Program-made: the position numbers and the translations under genes
The notes under the pieces: model-generated
What the model was told of the DNA's origin: nothing
The model's database searches: none
Seen by the model: only the letters and a program-made list of their open reading frames with translations
NCBI GenBank assembly: GCA_004802705.1
Contig: SGPL01000370.1
Span: 1-33,489, forward strand
Direction: 5' to 3'
DNA from: Bondarzewia mesenterica
Taxonomy: Eukaryota > Basidiomycota > Agaricomycetes > Russulales > Bondarzewiaceae
Length of the DNA stretch: 33,489 nucleotides
Part shown: positions 1 through 12,705 of the stretch, in pieces
Layout: the number at the start of each line of letters is the position of its first letter
How positions within the stretch are numbered: the first letter of the stretch is position 1

Positions 1-1496
1 AGAATTCACTCTGCGTCTGCGAGGTCATCGAGATTGTGTGCAATAGTTTGNTNTCTCTCACTTTCGATTTTTTCTTTCCCATTTATCCTCTGAATCCTTG
101 TCGCCCGTGGACTTTCGTACGTCTTCGCCATCCCGGTTGTGCTAGACATGTTTCTCCCCGCCCGCGTATATACGTAGTGTCTATCTCTCTGGTAGTGGTC
201 GCCTCCTACTGTGCTCTGCCTAGTGAATCACATGATTCCCGTGTAATATCTGTAGTGCAGCACAGTTTCGGGAGCAGGACGATTGAAATACGGCATACTT
301 GTCCTGATACGGTACGTTATTGTGCAGGCATCAAACTGCCTGCAAAATTTTGGCGGTTCACGATTGCTCGGTGGACTATTGAGTCCATCAGGGCCCATCG
401 TGCATGTATGCATCGTGTAGCTACTATATATCGGAGACAGCTGTTAAAGCATGTTGTCCGAAAATTCTATGGCCACTTTTGTAGATATTGTGAGCACTGG
501 TGTGACCGACAAGCACTGCAGCTCGTCTCCAACGCAGTTCGTATCTTGGACTCCAGATGGAAAGGTGCTACAGTATGTTTACCGACCAGTCACCTACCTA
601 TTCCAGGCTTGGGGCATTACCCTCCTATGCAAGGGGTAGGTTTTGTTGCTGTAGCTTGACTTCCAGTACTTTAAATTTGACTCAGACAGCCAAGAACAGA
701 TCAATCAACAAATAATGCATATTGAATGCAGAAGATATAATGATCAGAAAGGATAAAATCTGGGGTTTGTATGGGGACGGCAGCAGCGTTGAGATGGAGG
801 TCCAGGGCCGGTGCTCCGGTGGACTTCCATGTTCAACCACAGTTCCTTCCATTTATAGCATATTTCCATCGTGCCTGATGGTGAGGGTATTCTAATTTTG
901 ATCTCACTTTATGGAGCCCCCACATTATTGTTTACCGAGTTACTGAAGAAATGGCCTGCCGACCGACCCTCACCTACTGGCGACAAGCACGGATCCAAAA
1001 TACCGTTAATCTTGGCCAGCAGAAGCCAGCAGACCATGATGGTCAGGAGGAGTCGGTCATGTGTCAAAAAGGCTCCAAGTTGATGCGGCTGGAATGCGGT
1101 TTTGAGACCGATTGTAAGGTGAGAGCCTTTGAGATTCGATGAGAATGCATTATAACGAGAGGATAGAGAAGATTGTCACGCCATGCAAGGTCTGGTGATA
1201 TGATTCTCGCCGGAAATAGGGTGGCATGTGGAGGACAACGTTACGGTACGGGACCCCACGCCGGACGTTTTGTCGCAATCCACTTGCCAATCTGCCATAC
1301 GGTTTTGAGACCATCGGGCGCTCTTATGTTCGCTCCGAGATTCCATAGGTCTAATTCCAGTTGAGCGTTATATAAAGACTGATGCACGACGTCGGACCAT
1401 TCTTCCTTGCCGTATCAGCCGCGACGTCACTCAACCTGTATCCGAACCTCACGAACGTACGAATTTGCACGCTCACGATCTACTCACCTTTTGATC
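1..1496. other. gene-poor left flank, no recognised gene
   Basis: I see no gene I can support here. A short plus-strand reading frame starts at 451 in a plausible start context and runs about 41 codons to a possible splice donor near 573. It could be a first exon, but joining it to the next acceptor (about 609) gives only a short tail without recognisable sequence. The overlapping 207-codon frame from 36 has odd, Cys/Arg/His-rich composition and looks accidental. The right part is presumably the promoter and 5' leader of the transporter that starts at 1497. Confidence 0.4.
1369..1377 (+). promoter_or_regulatory. TATA-like box of the sugar transporter
   Basis: The sequence TATATAAAG lies about 120 bases upstream of the transporter ATG at 1497, a reasonable distance for a fungal core promoter with a leader of about 100 bases. 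The call rests on the motif and its position only. Confidence 0.4.
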
Positions 1497-3869
1497 ATGT
1501 CCTCCGACACTAAAAAAGAATCGGATACTCGTTTTGCTGACGAATACGAGGATGTTCGGAATGACTCTCCTTCAGACTTTGATCAAAAAGTCGCATTGCA
1601 TGCACCTCGACTCCGCGGCCGAAAATTGAACGCCGTGCTGGCGTTCGTTGCCGGGACAGGCTTCACTTTGTTTGGGTGAGAATGTCCCGATCGTCATTTG
1701 TTATGAATTACAGTAAGTGCTGAGGCTTGCAACTAAGATATGACCAGGGTGTCATGTCCGCGCTACTTACAGCGCCTCAATGGGAAAAGGTCTTCCCTCA
1801 AACCATTGCGACTGACTCTCATCATGCTACTCTCCAGAGTTTTGTCGTTGCGGTCTATGTGAGAACCGTTCTTTTCATCTCAGCCGTTGTCCTGATTATT
1901 TCGTGCAGGAAATCGGATGTTTGGTCGGAGCTTTATCAAATCTTTGGGTTGGTGACCGTCTGGGGCGTCGAAGAACGATTGTCGTCGGCGGTATCATCAT
2001 GATTATCGGTGCCATTTTGCAGACAACATCCTTCAGTTATGCCCAGATGGTCGTTGCCCGAATTATCACAGGCTTCGGAAACGGTCTTAATGTGCGTGAT
2101 ATTTAATATCGCTCAAAATTAGTCCTTTTACTCACCTCTGCGAGAGACGTCTACAGTACCTGCTTACCACGCCGAGTGCTCGTCTGCAGCGAAACGCGGT
2201 AGTTATATCATGATTGAGGGCAGCTTGATCACGTTCGGCATCATGATTTCGTACGTCAAATAGCTTTCCGTTTTAGACTTGAGGTAGTTCTGACTTTTCG
2301 CTGCCTTTCATTGATAGATACGTAGGTACAAGTGCATCGTGTATAATGACCATGAAACTTACATTATCACTTGTTCATGAATAGTGGATAGATTTCGCTC
2401 TGTACGTGGAGGATAGTCTTCGCGATGCTACAGGTGACTCACTGGTGTCCACAGGTTCTGGGCGAAGGGCTCGTCAGCGCAATGGAGGGTGCCGATTGCT
2501 TTACAAATCCTACTGGCTCTCATTATGATCTGCGGCATTTTTTGGGTGAGTCGCGTACTTCCTTCGTCACTCATGGGTTTCTTTTTATATATAATCAAAA
2601 CAAACCCTCATTGTCCAAAGCTCCCAGAATCCCCGCGATGGCTCGTCAAGCATGGCCGTGATGCAGAAGCGCTTGCCGTTATTTCTGCTCTTGATGATAA
2701 GCCGCCCATGGACCATGAAGTGCAGCGCGTGTACCATGGCATCCGAGAAGCAATCCTCGTCGAAGGAAAATCGGATGTTGGCAACAAATCCAACCTCAAA
2801 GAGCTCTTCACCGGTGGTCTGAGCCAGAATTTCAGACGTGCAGCGCTCGGCGTCATTATTCAGTGTTTCCAGCAGATTACCGGTATCAACTTGATCACCT
2901 ATTATGCAGTACGCATCCAAATCTATGAATTGTTGAAAACGGATGGTTAACGAGTATATGCGGAATTTTACAGACGCTTCTCTTCGAGCGGCTCGGTCTC
3001 GACGACGTGAAATCCCGTATTATTGCTGCCTGTAATGGCACAGAGTACTTTCTTGCCAGTCTCATCGCCATCGCCCTCATTGAGCGTGTTGGCCGTCGCA
3101 AGCTTATGCTGGTGACGGCGTTCGGTCAATGCCTTACCATGGTCCTCTTGGCCATCTTGGGAAGCATTGACAATTCGGCGTCGCGCATTGTGTCTACGGT
3201 GTTGCTTTTCGTCTTCAACTCGATCTTCGCTGTCGGCTGGTTGGGTATGACATGGCTCTACGTAAGTTTCTTATACAATTGCAATGTTCACCAAGTGGAG
3301 TAGAGCAATTTTACTGAGTTTTGTTCATACTTGGTAGCCTGCTGAGATCGTCGGCATTCGAATCCGCGCGCCCGCGAACGCTTTGTCTACCGCTTCAAAT
3401 TGGGTCTTCAATTTCATGGTGGTGATGGTGACAGGCCCTTCATTCTCAAATATCAACTGGGGCACATATATCGGTCCGTCGGTCTACCTATTAAGCAACA
3501 GTTACCAAGTTCACAGTACTTCATAGTGTTCGCCGCACTCAACGCATTCATCATTCCTGTGGTGTATCTCTTCTTCCCAGAAACAGCTGGCCGGTCATTG
3601 GAAGGTAAGTTTGCTAAGTTGTCTCGATTTTTCTGTTTCATGCATTTACTAGTCTCCTCGCACGACACACAGACATGGACGTCATCTTTGCGATCGCGCA
3701 TCGCGATAAGGTTTCTCCGGTCGCAGTGTCCCTCCGTAAAGACTTGCCTACCGCAGGCTCGCCCGAGGCAGACGAGATAATGGGCATCAGCCCCAGCGCG
3801 CGGCTCCGTCACCGGGACAGACACGTCGATGAGACGAAGCCTGCATACGATGATCAGCGGTCTGCGTAG
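1497..3869 (+). CDS. MFS sugar porter, 12 coding exons
   Basis: Twelve-helix major facilitator of the sugar porter family, expected in the plasma membrane and moving a sugar or polyol, probably with protons. Predicted exons: 1497-1675, 1738-1858, 1909-2091, 2147-2250, 2318-2321, 2385-2401, 2455-2545, 2621-2908, 2974-3261, 3338-3473, 3527-3604, 3673-3869. They sum to 1686 nt, or 561 residues in one open frame. Family marks: GYDQGVMS in the first helix region, DRLGRRR near residue 116, PESPRWL near 235, QQITGINLITYY before the second half, ERVGRRK near 366 and PETAGRSLE near 488. The N-terminal tail of about 45 residues and the C-terminal tail after PETAGRS are charged and cytosolic. Exons five and six are only 4 and 17 nt, so automated models would probably be wrong between 2250 and 2455. 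Substrate cannot be told from sequence; family call is firm. Confidence 0.93.
2318..2321 (+). other. predicted 4-nt microexon of the sugar porter
   Basis: The four bases ATAC sit between an acceptor (ending TTGATAG) and a donor (GTAGGT). Adding them to the preceding exon end (TC at 2249-2250) and to the 17-nt exon at 2385 gives Ile-Ser-Tyr-Trp-Ile-Asp-Phe, the conserved helix motif of fungal sugar porters usually seen as A/S-Y-W-x-D-F. Without it the frame is lost. Flanking introns would be 2251-2317 (67 nt) and 2322-2384 (63 nt), normal lengths for this genome. Confidence 0.75.
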
Positions 3870-4098
3870 ATGAAGAACATCGCCCGAGTAGATATATTGT
3901 ATGAAAATACAGAGAAGTCCAAATGTGCTATTGACACATCTTTGTACGCTACACTTCTTACACGGCGGCGAGGATCACGCCTACAATTGATAAACCGATT
4001 CTGTTCTTCTAATCAATGCGCTTTTGTTAAATAATTGTACTAATTTAGACTAATTTCCCTGATGCAGTTGTGCGATTGGCCCGCACGATTAGCCCATA

Positions 4099-5022
4099 CT
4101 ATGCATGGCCTATAGTGACCCTCTCCCGTCGCCGCCGTTCCCGGTCGAGTTCCGCTTGTTCAGCTCGCCATGCACGGCCTTTGGTCCCTTTAATGGGACC
4201 TGCTGCCGCTGCTTGATGGAGGGGACCAATACGCTTCCATGGCCATATGACGAATGTTAGCTTGGAATCTATCAGAGCCATCGGGACCTGAAAGAAGCGA
4301 CGTCCATGATGCATGATGCCTTGGAAGCAAGACAAGAGAGGAAACATGAAATGCCTACAGGTCCAAAATGGTTGCTGTCTTCGGTATGAAACGATTCATC
4401 ACCTTCCACCCAGATATGTCCTTCGGGAAGGATCACTTCTTTGTCAGGGTAAGGAGGGAGGGTCTTCACCTGCAACACACGTATCAGCATAAAAGAGGGT
4501 ATTGAAGAGAGTGGAGTGTACTGTCACAAACCGTGTCTCCGGGTAGCGCGATGATCCTCTTCACCAGCAGTTTTCCGAGCTCATGAGGTGATCTAGTACT
4601 CAGCCACACGTCAGATTGAGCGCATAGTTTTCGGAGGGAAATATACAAGAGGTAACGTCAAAACGCACTTCAGAGCTACCACATCTCCTCGCTCGAACTG
4701 ATGGTATACTCCAATTGACAGTCGATCAAAGACGACCAAATCCCTCCATTGCGACGTATCGGGATTCAGAGTCGGCTGCCTGACAGAAGGCATTTAACAA
4801 AGACGAGCACAATGATGTATCAGTATGCCCTCCGAGATCTTTAGGTGTACGGACCTGCATGCTACGCCCTGTCACCAATTTCAAAGTGTACCCGTACTTG
4901 GTGAAGACGATGCCCGTCGGGAGCCAGAACAGAACTGTTTGAGTCCATCTCAGGACGGGTCTATTTGCAATGAACTTATTCCATGTTTTATAGGCTCTGC
5001 GACACGACAAAAAGGGATTCAT
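4099..5022 (-). CDS. IMP2: mitochondrial inner membrane protease subunit 2
   Basis: Signal-peptidase-like serine protease (S26 family) of the mitochondrial inner membrane that trims intermembrane-space sorting signals, working with IMP1. Exons on the minus strand: 5022-4855, 4775-4669, 4592-4532, 4469-4359, 4287-4099, giving 211 residues, a little longer than yeast Imp2. A hydrophobic segment around residues 28-40 is the membrane anchor. The nucleophile is Ser54 in GRSMQPTLNPD, and the general base is Lys103 in LLVKRIIALPGD. The signature DSNHFGPV follows. The first intron falls directly after SMQ. An in-frame upstream ATG at 5109 would add 29 polar residues; I prefer 5022 because the protein then begins close to the anchor. 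The C-terminal tail is rich in Arg/Glu and probably a species-specific extension. Confidence 0.93.
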
Positions 5023-5271
5023 GGACCTTAGGTGAGTGGAGTAGTCTGTTGGAGGCGTCGCTGCGTTGTTCGCGTTGTTTGTGTCAGGAACAAAGCTCTT
5101 GGTAAACAACCTACAACTTCATGCGATCGCGTACTCACAGATTTAAGTATACTTACCCTACTTACACCTATCTCGGACGGGTATACTAGTGTATAATCAC
5201 GATATATATCGTACAAATTGGTGCAGATGTTGCAGCCTCAGTGTCGCTGACTCCCAGCTCGTTTGTTCTTT

Positions 5272-7171
<1,900 letters not shown>

Positions 7172-7621
7172 GGCACGTTAGTACACAAACGAGTCGGGCG
7201 ACGCGTCCGGACAAAACCAATGTGATAGTCGTTCGAATTCTTCGCCTGCAACAAGCGAATAGTCTGGGAGGGACTGATGAGAAAATCTTCGGAGTGCGAG
7301 GGTCTGAGATGTGTACTAGGCGTTGCCCTCTACTAAGTTACTAGAAATAGCATGATAGCTGGTGACTCTTTGACTCATTGAAGCGCTGCAAAGCCTGAGT
7401 TAGGATTGCACTACGTACGCCGCTTTACTGACAAAAGCATATTTCTCCAGTAGGATTAAAAATGGGAAGAGACAACATAAAGCGCTAGCGGTAATATAGT
7501 CGTACAACATATAATGTGAATGCCCTGCCGTAGTATACACGTGAATGTGATATGTATGTCAAAGCGAATGCGAAACCATGAGACCAGAGTCCTCCACGAA
7601 ATTATTCTATCCGGTAACAGG
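7172..7621. other. intergenic spacer, ATE1 upstream region
   Basis: This stretch lies between the ATE1 start and the stop of the PROPPIN gene, both on the minus strand. It should hold the ATE1 promoter and leader and the 3' UTR of the upstream gene. I see no conserved coding segment, tRNA or clear TATA box in it. Confidence 0.45.
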
Positions 7622-9223
7622 CTAACCCCACCCATCCCAACTTCCAAACCGCCGAAACTCCTGCAGGACACAATCTCGACTCTCCTTCTTTTCCCGATCG
7701 CTCTCGCGTCCTTTGCCTTTGTCTGTGCGGGTAGTGAAGGAAGAACCGCTGCCCGAGCGCGCGCGGGGCATATGAATCGATTTCACGCTGGGCGGGGAGC
7801 GGGACGCAGGGATGGATTGAGATGGGACGCTAGAGGTTGTTGATGCAGAAGAGAATGGTAGGGAGAGTCGATACCATCCACCCGCATAGGTGAGAGCTAC
7901 GAGTTGGTGTTCGACTACCGGTATAGATCCCGGTGATGCATCGGTTACGTCGACAGGGTGCTCTATCCAACCGACAGTACATTTCTCTTCCTCTGCAAGA
8001 TCTGCGCCTGAGCGATGCTGGGTCGTCTGTTGGGATAGGGATATGTGCGCTGATTGTGTGGGTATACGGAATTGGGCGTACGACCATTCCGATTCAAAGT
8101 ACTTTGGAAGTGGAAGGTAGGACGTTAATGAAGATAAAGAGGACTGCCGGTTCCTGGAAAGAAAACATAGGAATGTAGATCGTACCAAATCAAAACTACT
8201 ACTTACGATGGTCCAGTGCGTATGGCCAGGGCAAATACATGGATGGTCCCTTTGTCACTCCAGACGCAGAGCTCGCTCTCATCGGGACGGAAGGCCACCC
8301 CATATATCTCGGCTTGATCCGAACCCCTTCGCAGCTCTCGAACCTGCTTTCCTGTAGCCGTATCCCATATGCGAACCAAAGTTCCTCGAAGAGATGTCGT
8401 CGCAAGTAAACGGCCAGACGGCGGAACAGATAGTGTAGTAAGTGCAGTGTTATGCGCTACGATGATTGAATGTGGGTGCTTCGTGGGTGGTGGGGCGGAA
8501 TGTGGAGGTGAAGAAGGAGGCGGGCCTATTGGTTCTGGAGGCCGACAGGGTGGAAGATGGATGAGTTGCACATGACCTGTCTGCCGCCCTGGAATGGCAA
8601 GAAGCGTTGCGTACGCCCCAGTTGCAATTGAGAGTAAACCTTTGTAGTGAAGATTGTCAGCCGTTATCTTGAAAGTCGACGCCGATGGATGAATCGCAAT
8701 TTGAGAAACACGACGACCGCACGCGACAGAACTTACCCCTTGGATTATCGCAAGTATCCCACTCTCCGTATCGTGTTACAACCTCACCGATCTCAAATGC
8801 CACTACTCGTCTCCGCAATGCTACAGCAAGCCATCCCCGCCTGCATGTAAGTCCTCGCACCTTCTCCCTGAATTCTAACTCAGCAACCTCCTGGCCAAGC
8901 GCTTCGTCCCAAAATATGACTTTATTAGGCGGATAACGAGGACTCCTACCGCCACCTAAGAGAAAGAGAAGAGAAGATGTATGAAAAGGAACTGCCGCAG
9001 CCAGAGTTCCACCTGTTATTTCTGAAGGTATGGGTCAAACATTGTCGACTGAAAGACCCACGGTTCATTCACCTCGTTTCCGAAGCAGCTGCAGTGGACT
9101 TGCCCGATACACAGCAAATCCAGCAGGCGTAGAAGTCGTGAAGATATGACAATCGGCATCAAAACGAACGTCAAAGAGATTAACGGGATTTGTCGCAGTA
9201 ATGGAATGTCGAGCTAGGTTCAT
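7622..9223 (-). CDS. HSV2: PROPPIN, WD-repeat phosphoinositide-binding protein (HSV2/WDR45B type)
   Basis: Seven-bladed beta-propeller that binds PI3P and PI(3,5)P2 on endosomes, vacuole and autophagic membranes. Exons on the minus strand: 9223-9073, 9021-8737, 8639-8207, 8153-7622; 1401 nt, 466 residues. The phosphoinositide motif L-R-R-G is intact near residues 248-251 in VRELRRGSDQAEIYGVAF. Other family marks are NKVIFWDEALGQEVAELEF, GRQTGHVQLIHL, SLRGTLVRIWDTATGKQVRE, CVWSDKGTIHVF and, in the last blade, YLPLPKYFESEWSYAQF. The closing segments resemble human WDR45B/WIPI3 more than Atg18, which decides the subfamily. Two features exceed the human length: a Pro-rich insert between TGHVQL and IIVAHN, and a Ser/Arg-rich C-terminal tail of about 90 residues. 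I chose the ATG at 9223 because it starts just before the first blade; in-frame ATGs further upstream would only add unrelated sequence. Confidence 0.92.
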
Positions 9224-9688
9224 CTGTAACGATTGGTGGTCCCTGCTGCCGCAGAGGCTAGCAAGAGCATGTGCCAAAATAGGAAATCCTGGCATGCTTG
9301 TCGGTGATCTCACGGTCACGCGATTTAAGCGCCCATAGCTCTAAATTGATCCACAATACTCGAAAAACTGAGTACACCGCGTACATGTACTGTATATCAG
9401 ACTGCATATATAACACTCTGAAGTATAGATCAGTTTGTATATTGGGTAAACGATGGAAAAGATAAGAGTGAGAGAGTGTGAGCATGTTGCAGATGAGAAT
9501 TGATATCATACTGTTACACAAATATCATGTCAAAATCCGGTACGTGTCGACGCCAGACTACCTCGTTACACCTAATGAAACAGGAATCATGGAGAATATA
9601 CAGAAGTCGATGGATAGATGATGGAACAGAAAAAGAATACATGATGCATCCCGACGTCTATGTCCTTCCGATAAATTGAAGTGATCGC
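9224..9688. other. intergenic spacer with possible alternative 3' exon
   Basis: This lies between the PROPPIN start and the stop of the Cys/His-rich gene, both on the minus strand. It should carry the PROPPIN promoter. Its right part may hold an alternative last exon of the upstream gene (about 9560-9515), reached by a strong donor that overlaps that gene's stop codon. No other coding signal is visible. Confidence 0.4.
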
Positions 9689-11241
9689 TTACCTGGAACG
9701 TCCATACCCGACTGCATCCACCTGTCCCCTCGCTTGAGCGGTGTACGCCGCCGCAGAAATAGTGGTATAAGCTTGCTGGGTCGCTCCCTGAGACCTCGGG
9801 GTGGTGGTCGCACTGACAGGATTCCACGATTTGGGAGGTCGTAAGTCCACGTGAGCGAGCTGCTGCCTCGCAGCTCTGAACTCCTGCTCCTCCATGTGAT
9901 TCTGTGCCAATAAGGCAGCCTTCATCTCGGCCTGCCGCTGAATCTCAGCCTCTGATTCATCTGACAAATAGTCGGTGAAACCGCCATCTGAGGTCACAGT
10001 GCCCTCGCTGCCACTGTGCGAACGAGTCTCGCCGTTGCCGCTGCCGCTGCCGTTGCTCGAAGCAGGGGAGCCTGACACGTCTAAGGCAGCAAAGTCTATG
10101 TCCAAACTAGAGCACTTGATGCCGGGACGAGAAGCGGAAATGGTAGTCTGGCGGTCGGCGTGCCGTCCGCCAGTTACAGATGGAGGGCCAGAAAGAGACG
10201 CTGTGTCGTTGGTAGATGCTCGACGACGTAACGAGGGAAATTCGGCCAGCGCCTTCGTTGCGGTCAAAGAAACTTTGCTTCCCGAAATGGATGGTCTGCG
10301 ATCAGAGCTGCGACGGGAGATGGTGCCTTCCAAGTCGATACTTCGACGAAGAGGAGATGGCGTGTTCGGTGAGTCGCCTCGCTTATCTGGCTGTTCAACG
10401 CTGGTTTGACGACGATGCGCGTGGCCCGTGTCGAGAGGGAACGTATTCGCTGTAGGAGTATTCTCCTTCATGCCAGCTCGGGGAGTGGTGCTCGTGAGAG
10501 CCGTAGCAGACTCTTTGGGACTTCCCCCTGATCGCCCTTTACTCGGTATAGAGAGCGGTTGAGTTCTGACTGGCATCGTCGTAGCTCGCGGCGCAGTAGA
10601 ATTAGTACTGTTTCTTCGATCCAACGGAGGGATAGCTATTGACGATGACGAGCCCTTTCCCGCAGTAGCTGTGGGACTACCCTTACGTGGAGGAAGGGTG
10701 CTAATGCTGTCGAGTAGAGCCTTGACGTCGGCGGGGAGTGGGATATGATGTACGATAGTGACCGCACGCCAATCAGCGGGCGGGATAAGGCGGGATTCAC
10801 CAGGACTAGGGGGTCGACAGCAACCTGGCCAGCCAACGTTCCCATAGCCAGCCAGCTTCTGAGGTGGGTTCGTCTTCGCCCACTGTGTGCCCGACAAGTT
10901 AAGCACGATCTCCTTGATCCACCTGGCAGACATACCTTGCAAAATCCGCAGCCATTGAATGTCTGGACTGTATATCGCAAACAATATGTCAAAACGCATT
11001 GCGATGATAAGGTGGCGCACATACCTTCAGCATTCTTTATGTAGAGGACGTCGTGGCGAGGGTGAAGGGCCCGATTGTGACACACTTCCTGCTTGTGTGG
11101 GCATCTGTAGGTTCAAAGACGAGCTCCAGCAAGGCCTCAACTGACGTGAGAGAGATGCTACCTTGATCCACTTGGCTTGTAGACCTTGCACATGGGACAG
11201 ACGCCTGTAGCGTATTCAATAGATCCAACCACATAACACAT
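9689..11241 (-). CDS. unrecognised protein with Cys/His-rich N terminus and long disordered tail
   Basis: I do not recognise a named family. Exons on the minus strand: 11241-11162, 11104-11025, 10967-10936, 10882-9689; 1386 nt, 461 residues, all junctions in frame. Residues 1-90 hold Cys2, 15, 18, 28, 35, 60, 63, 85, 86 and His30, 36, 41, 44, arranged as CPMC, CPHKQEVCH, CGFC and GWPGCCRPP, which suggests a compact zinc-binding fold. The block WAKTNPP..GYGNVGWPGCCR looks like what I recall from uncharacterised Agaricomycete proteins. The remainder is Ser/Thr/Arg-rich and probably disordered, with many RRxS-like sites, an acidic patch near DYLSDESEAEI and a short helix QAEMKAALLAQNHMEEQEF. The stop at 9691-9689 overlaps a perfect donor (AG/GTAAGC), so an alternative C terminus is possible. 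It shares an upstream region with divergent NCS1. Confidence 0.75.
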
Positions 11242-11777
11242 AGCGAGGCGTTGGAGCGCAGACAAAGAAAGGAGTTGAAGGTTAGATACAAGAGGAAGAG
11301 ACAAAGGCCGGAAAAGGGGAATATAAAGGTGATTGTACTAAGAAAGAACGGTTTGAGCGCGAAGGCAGATGCGACATGTGGTTCCTTGGGACTACTGATC
11401 GGTTCGGTTGAGATGCTCATTATTATCCTGGTTGTAAAAGCAGGAAGAAAGAGGAGAGAGACAGTTCTGAGACCGTCGATGGGGGTGATCCTACGATGAG
11501 AAAGGGTATGATTGAGCAACGAGAGAGCAATTAGAATGAAAACGAGCCCGCTCAAGGCATGAGGCAGACAATCAGCTCGAAAACCCCAGGTTGAAATGGA
11601 GCACAACCTAGCACAACCTTGTCCCGAACAAGACGCCTCGGAGATATCCGGATAGCCTGCCGCGGACCAGCGTGGGAAAGAATATCCTAATGACGACACG
11701 GCCCTCAGGGCCATACTCGGTGATCCAGAACCCAACTATGGTCCTTCTTCCTTCTCTCCAGTTGCCTTCGACACACC
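11242..11777. promoter_or_regulatory. divergent promoter region, Cys/His-rich gene and NCS1
   Basis: The 536 bases separate two genes transcribed away from each other, so both promoters must lie here. Open frames cross it on the minus strand, but their translations have no recognisable domain and the composition looks non-coding. I see no clear TATA box. Confidence 0.5.
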
Positions 11778-12618
11778 ATGGGCAAGTCGCAGAGCAAGCT
11801 CTCTCCTGAACAACTCGCTGACCTTCAAAAGAATACTTACTGTACGTTTCTCTCTCTGCTTCCGTCTGCACTCTCCCGATTTACGTCTCGTTCAGTCGAC
11901 AAACGGGAGCTGCAGCAATGGTCTGATCCCTGTTCTCGGTCTTGCGCACTGCTGATGCCTTCTCAGGTACAAGGGTTTCTTGAAGGATTGTCCTTCAGGC
12001 CAGCTCGACAAGACCGAATTCAGCCGGATATACAAGCAATTCTTTCCCTTCGGAGATCCCGGGGAATTCGCTGACTACGTTTTCGATGTCTTTGACGAGA
12101 ACAAGAATGGTACCATCGATTTCAAAGAGTTCATATGCGCCCTCAGTGTCACAAGCAGGGGAAGACTAGATGAGAAGCTTAAATGTGCGTCCCTTCGACC
12201 ATCCCTCACCGACTCGGTTTATCTCTTTCCACAGGGGCATTTCAGCTTTACGATATTGACAAAGACGGNACCATCACATACCAGGAGATGCTCCAAATTG
12301 TCCAGTCAATATATAAGATGACCGGTCAAATGGTAAANCTCCCCCCCAGATGAGGATACCCCGGAGAAGGTATGATNTTTGGAGNTACTCGGTTTGGGCC
12401 GCATNCAACGTACTGAACATAATGCGCAGCGCGTCGACAAAATATTCCGAAACATGGATAGAGACAAAGATGCCAAATTGACATACGATGAATTTGTCGA
12501 GGGGAGCAAACAGGACCCTACCATTGTCCAGGTATATCTCTTTCTTNGTATATAATATGCGTTTCCCCGCTGACCCAACCAATTGCAGGCNCTGTCACTA
12601 TATGACGGCTTGGTATAG
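11778..12618 (+). CDS. NCS1: neuronal calcium sensor 1 / frequenin
   Basis: Myristoylated EF-hand calcium sensor; in fungi it activates the phosphatidylinositol 4-kinase Pik1 at the Golgi and affects calcium tolerance. Exons: 11778-11841, 11896-11920, 11967-12184, 12235-12369, 12430-12531, 12589-12618. The N terminus MGKSQSKLS fits the myristoylation signal. EF1 is degenerate as in the family ([12 protein letters not shown]). EF2 starts at D73 ([13 protein letters not shown]), EF3 at D109 (DIDKDGTITYQEM) and EF4 at D157 ([13 protein letters not shown]), the same positions as in animal NCS-1. The end ALSLYDGLV matches the family exactly. Exon four has one base too many: a run of seven C at 12341-12347 should be six to read [10 protein letters not shown]. 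With that correction the length is 190 residues, the standard size. I take this as a sequencing slip because N bases lie nearby. Confidence 0.94.
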
Positions 12619-12705
12619 TCCTTAAAACCTTCCATTGTACNTTTGTCCACTTGTAAGCGTCTGTCCATGCTGCTTCTAGTTCCGTGACTCGTCACTGACA
12701 CGCTG

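Noticed and set aside
36..659. 207-codon open frame at the left end
   Set aside because: The translation is rich in Cys, Arg, His and Trp with no recognisable domain, contains N near its start, and overlaps another frame of equal merit. It looks accidental.
7890..8178. Plus-strand frames within the PROPPIN gene
   Set aside because: They are antisense shadows of the last PROPPIN exon, which carries clear conserved blade sequence on the minus strand.
9975..10409. 144-codon plus-strand frame opposite the Cys/His-rich gene
   Set aside because: It is an antisense shadow of the large Ser/Arg-rich exon, whose codon pattern leaves the opposite frame open.
11037..11735. 232-codon minus-strand frame between the Cys/His-rich gene and NCS1
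   Set aside because: It overlaps the first exons of the Cys/His-rich gene in another frame and reads through its introns; the upstream part is hydrophobic filler without a domain.
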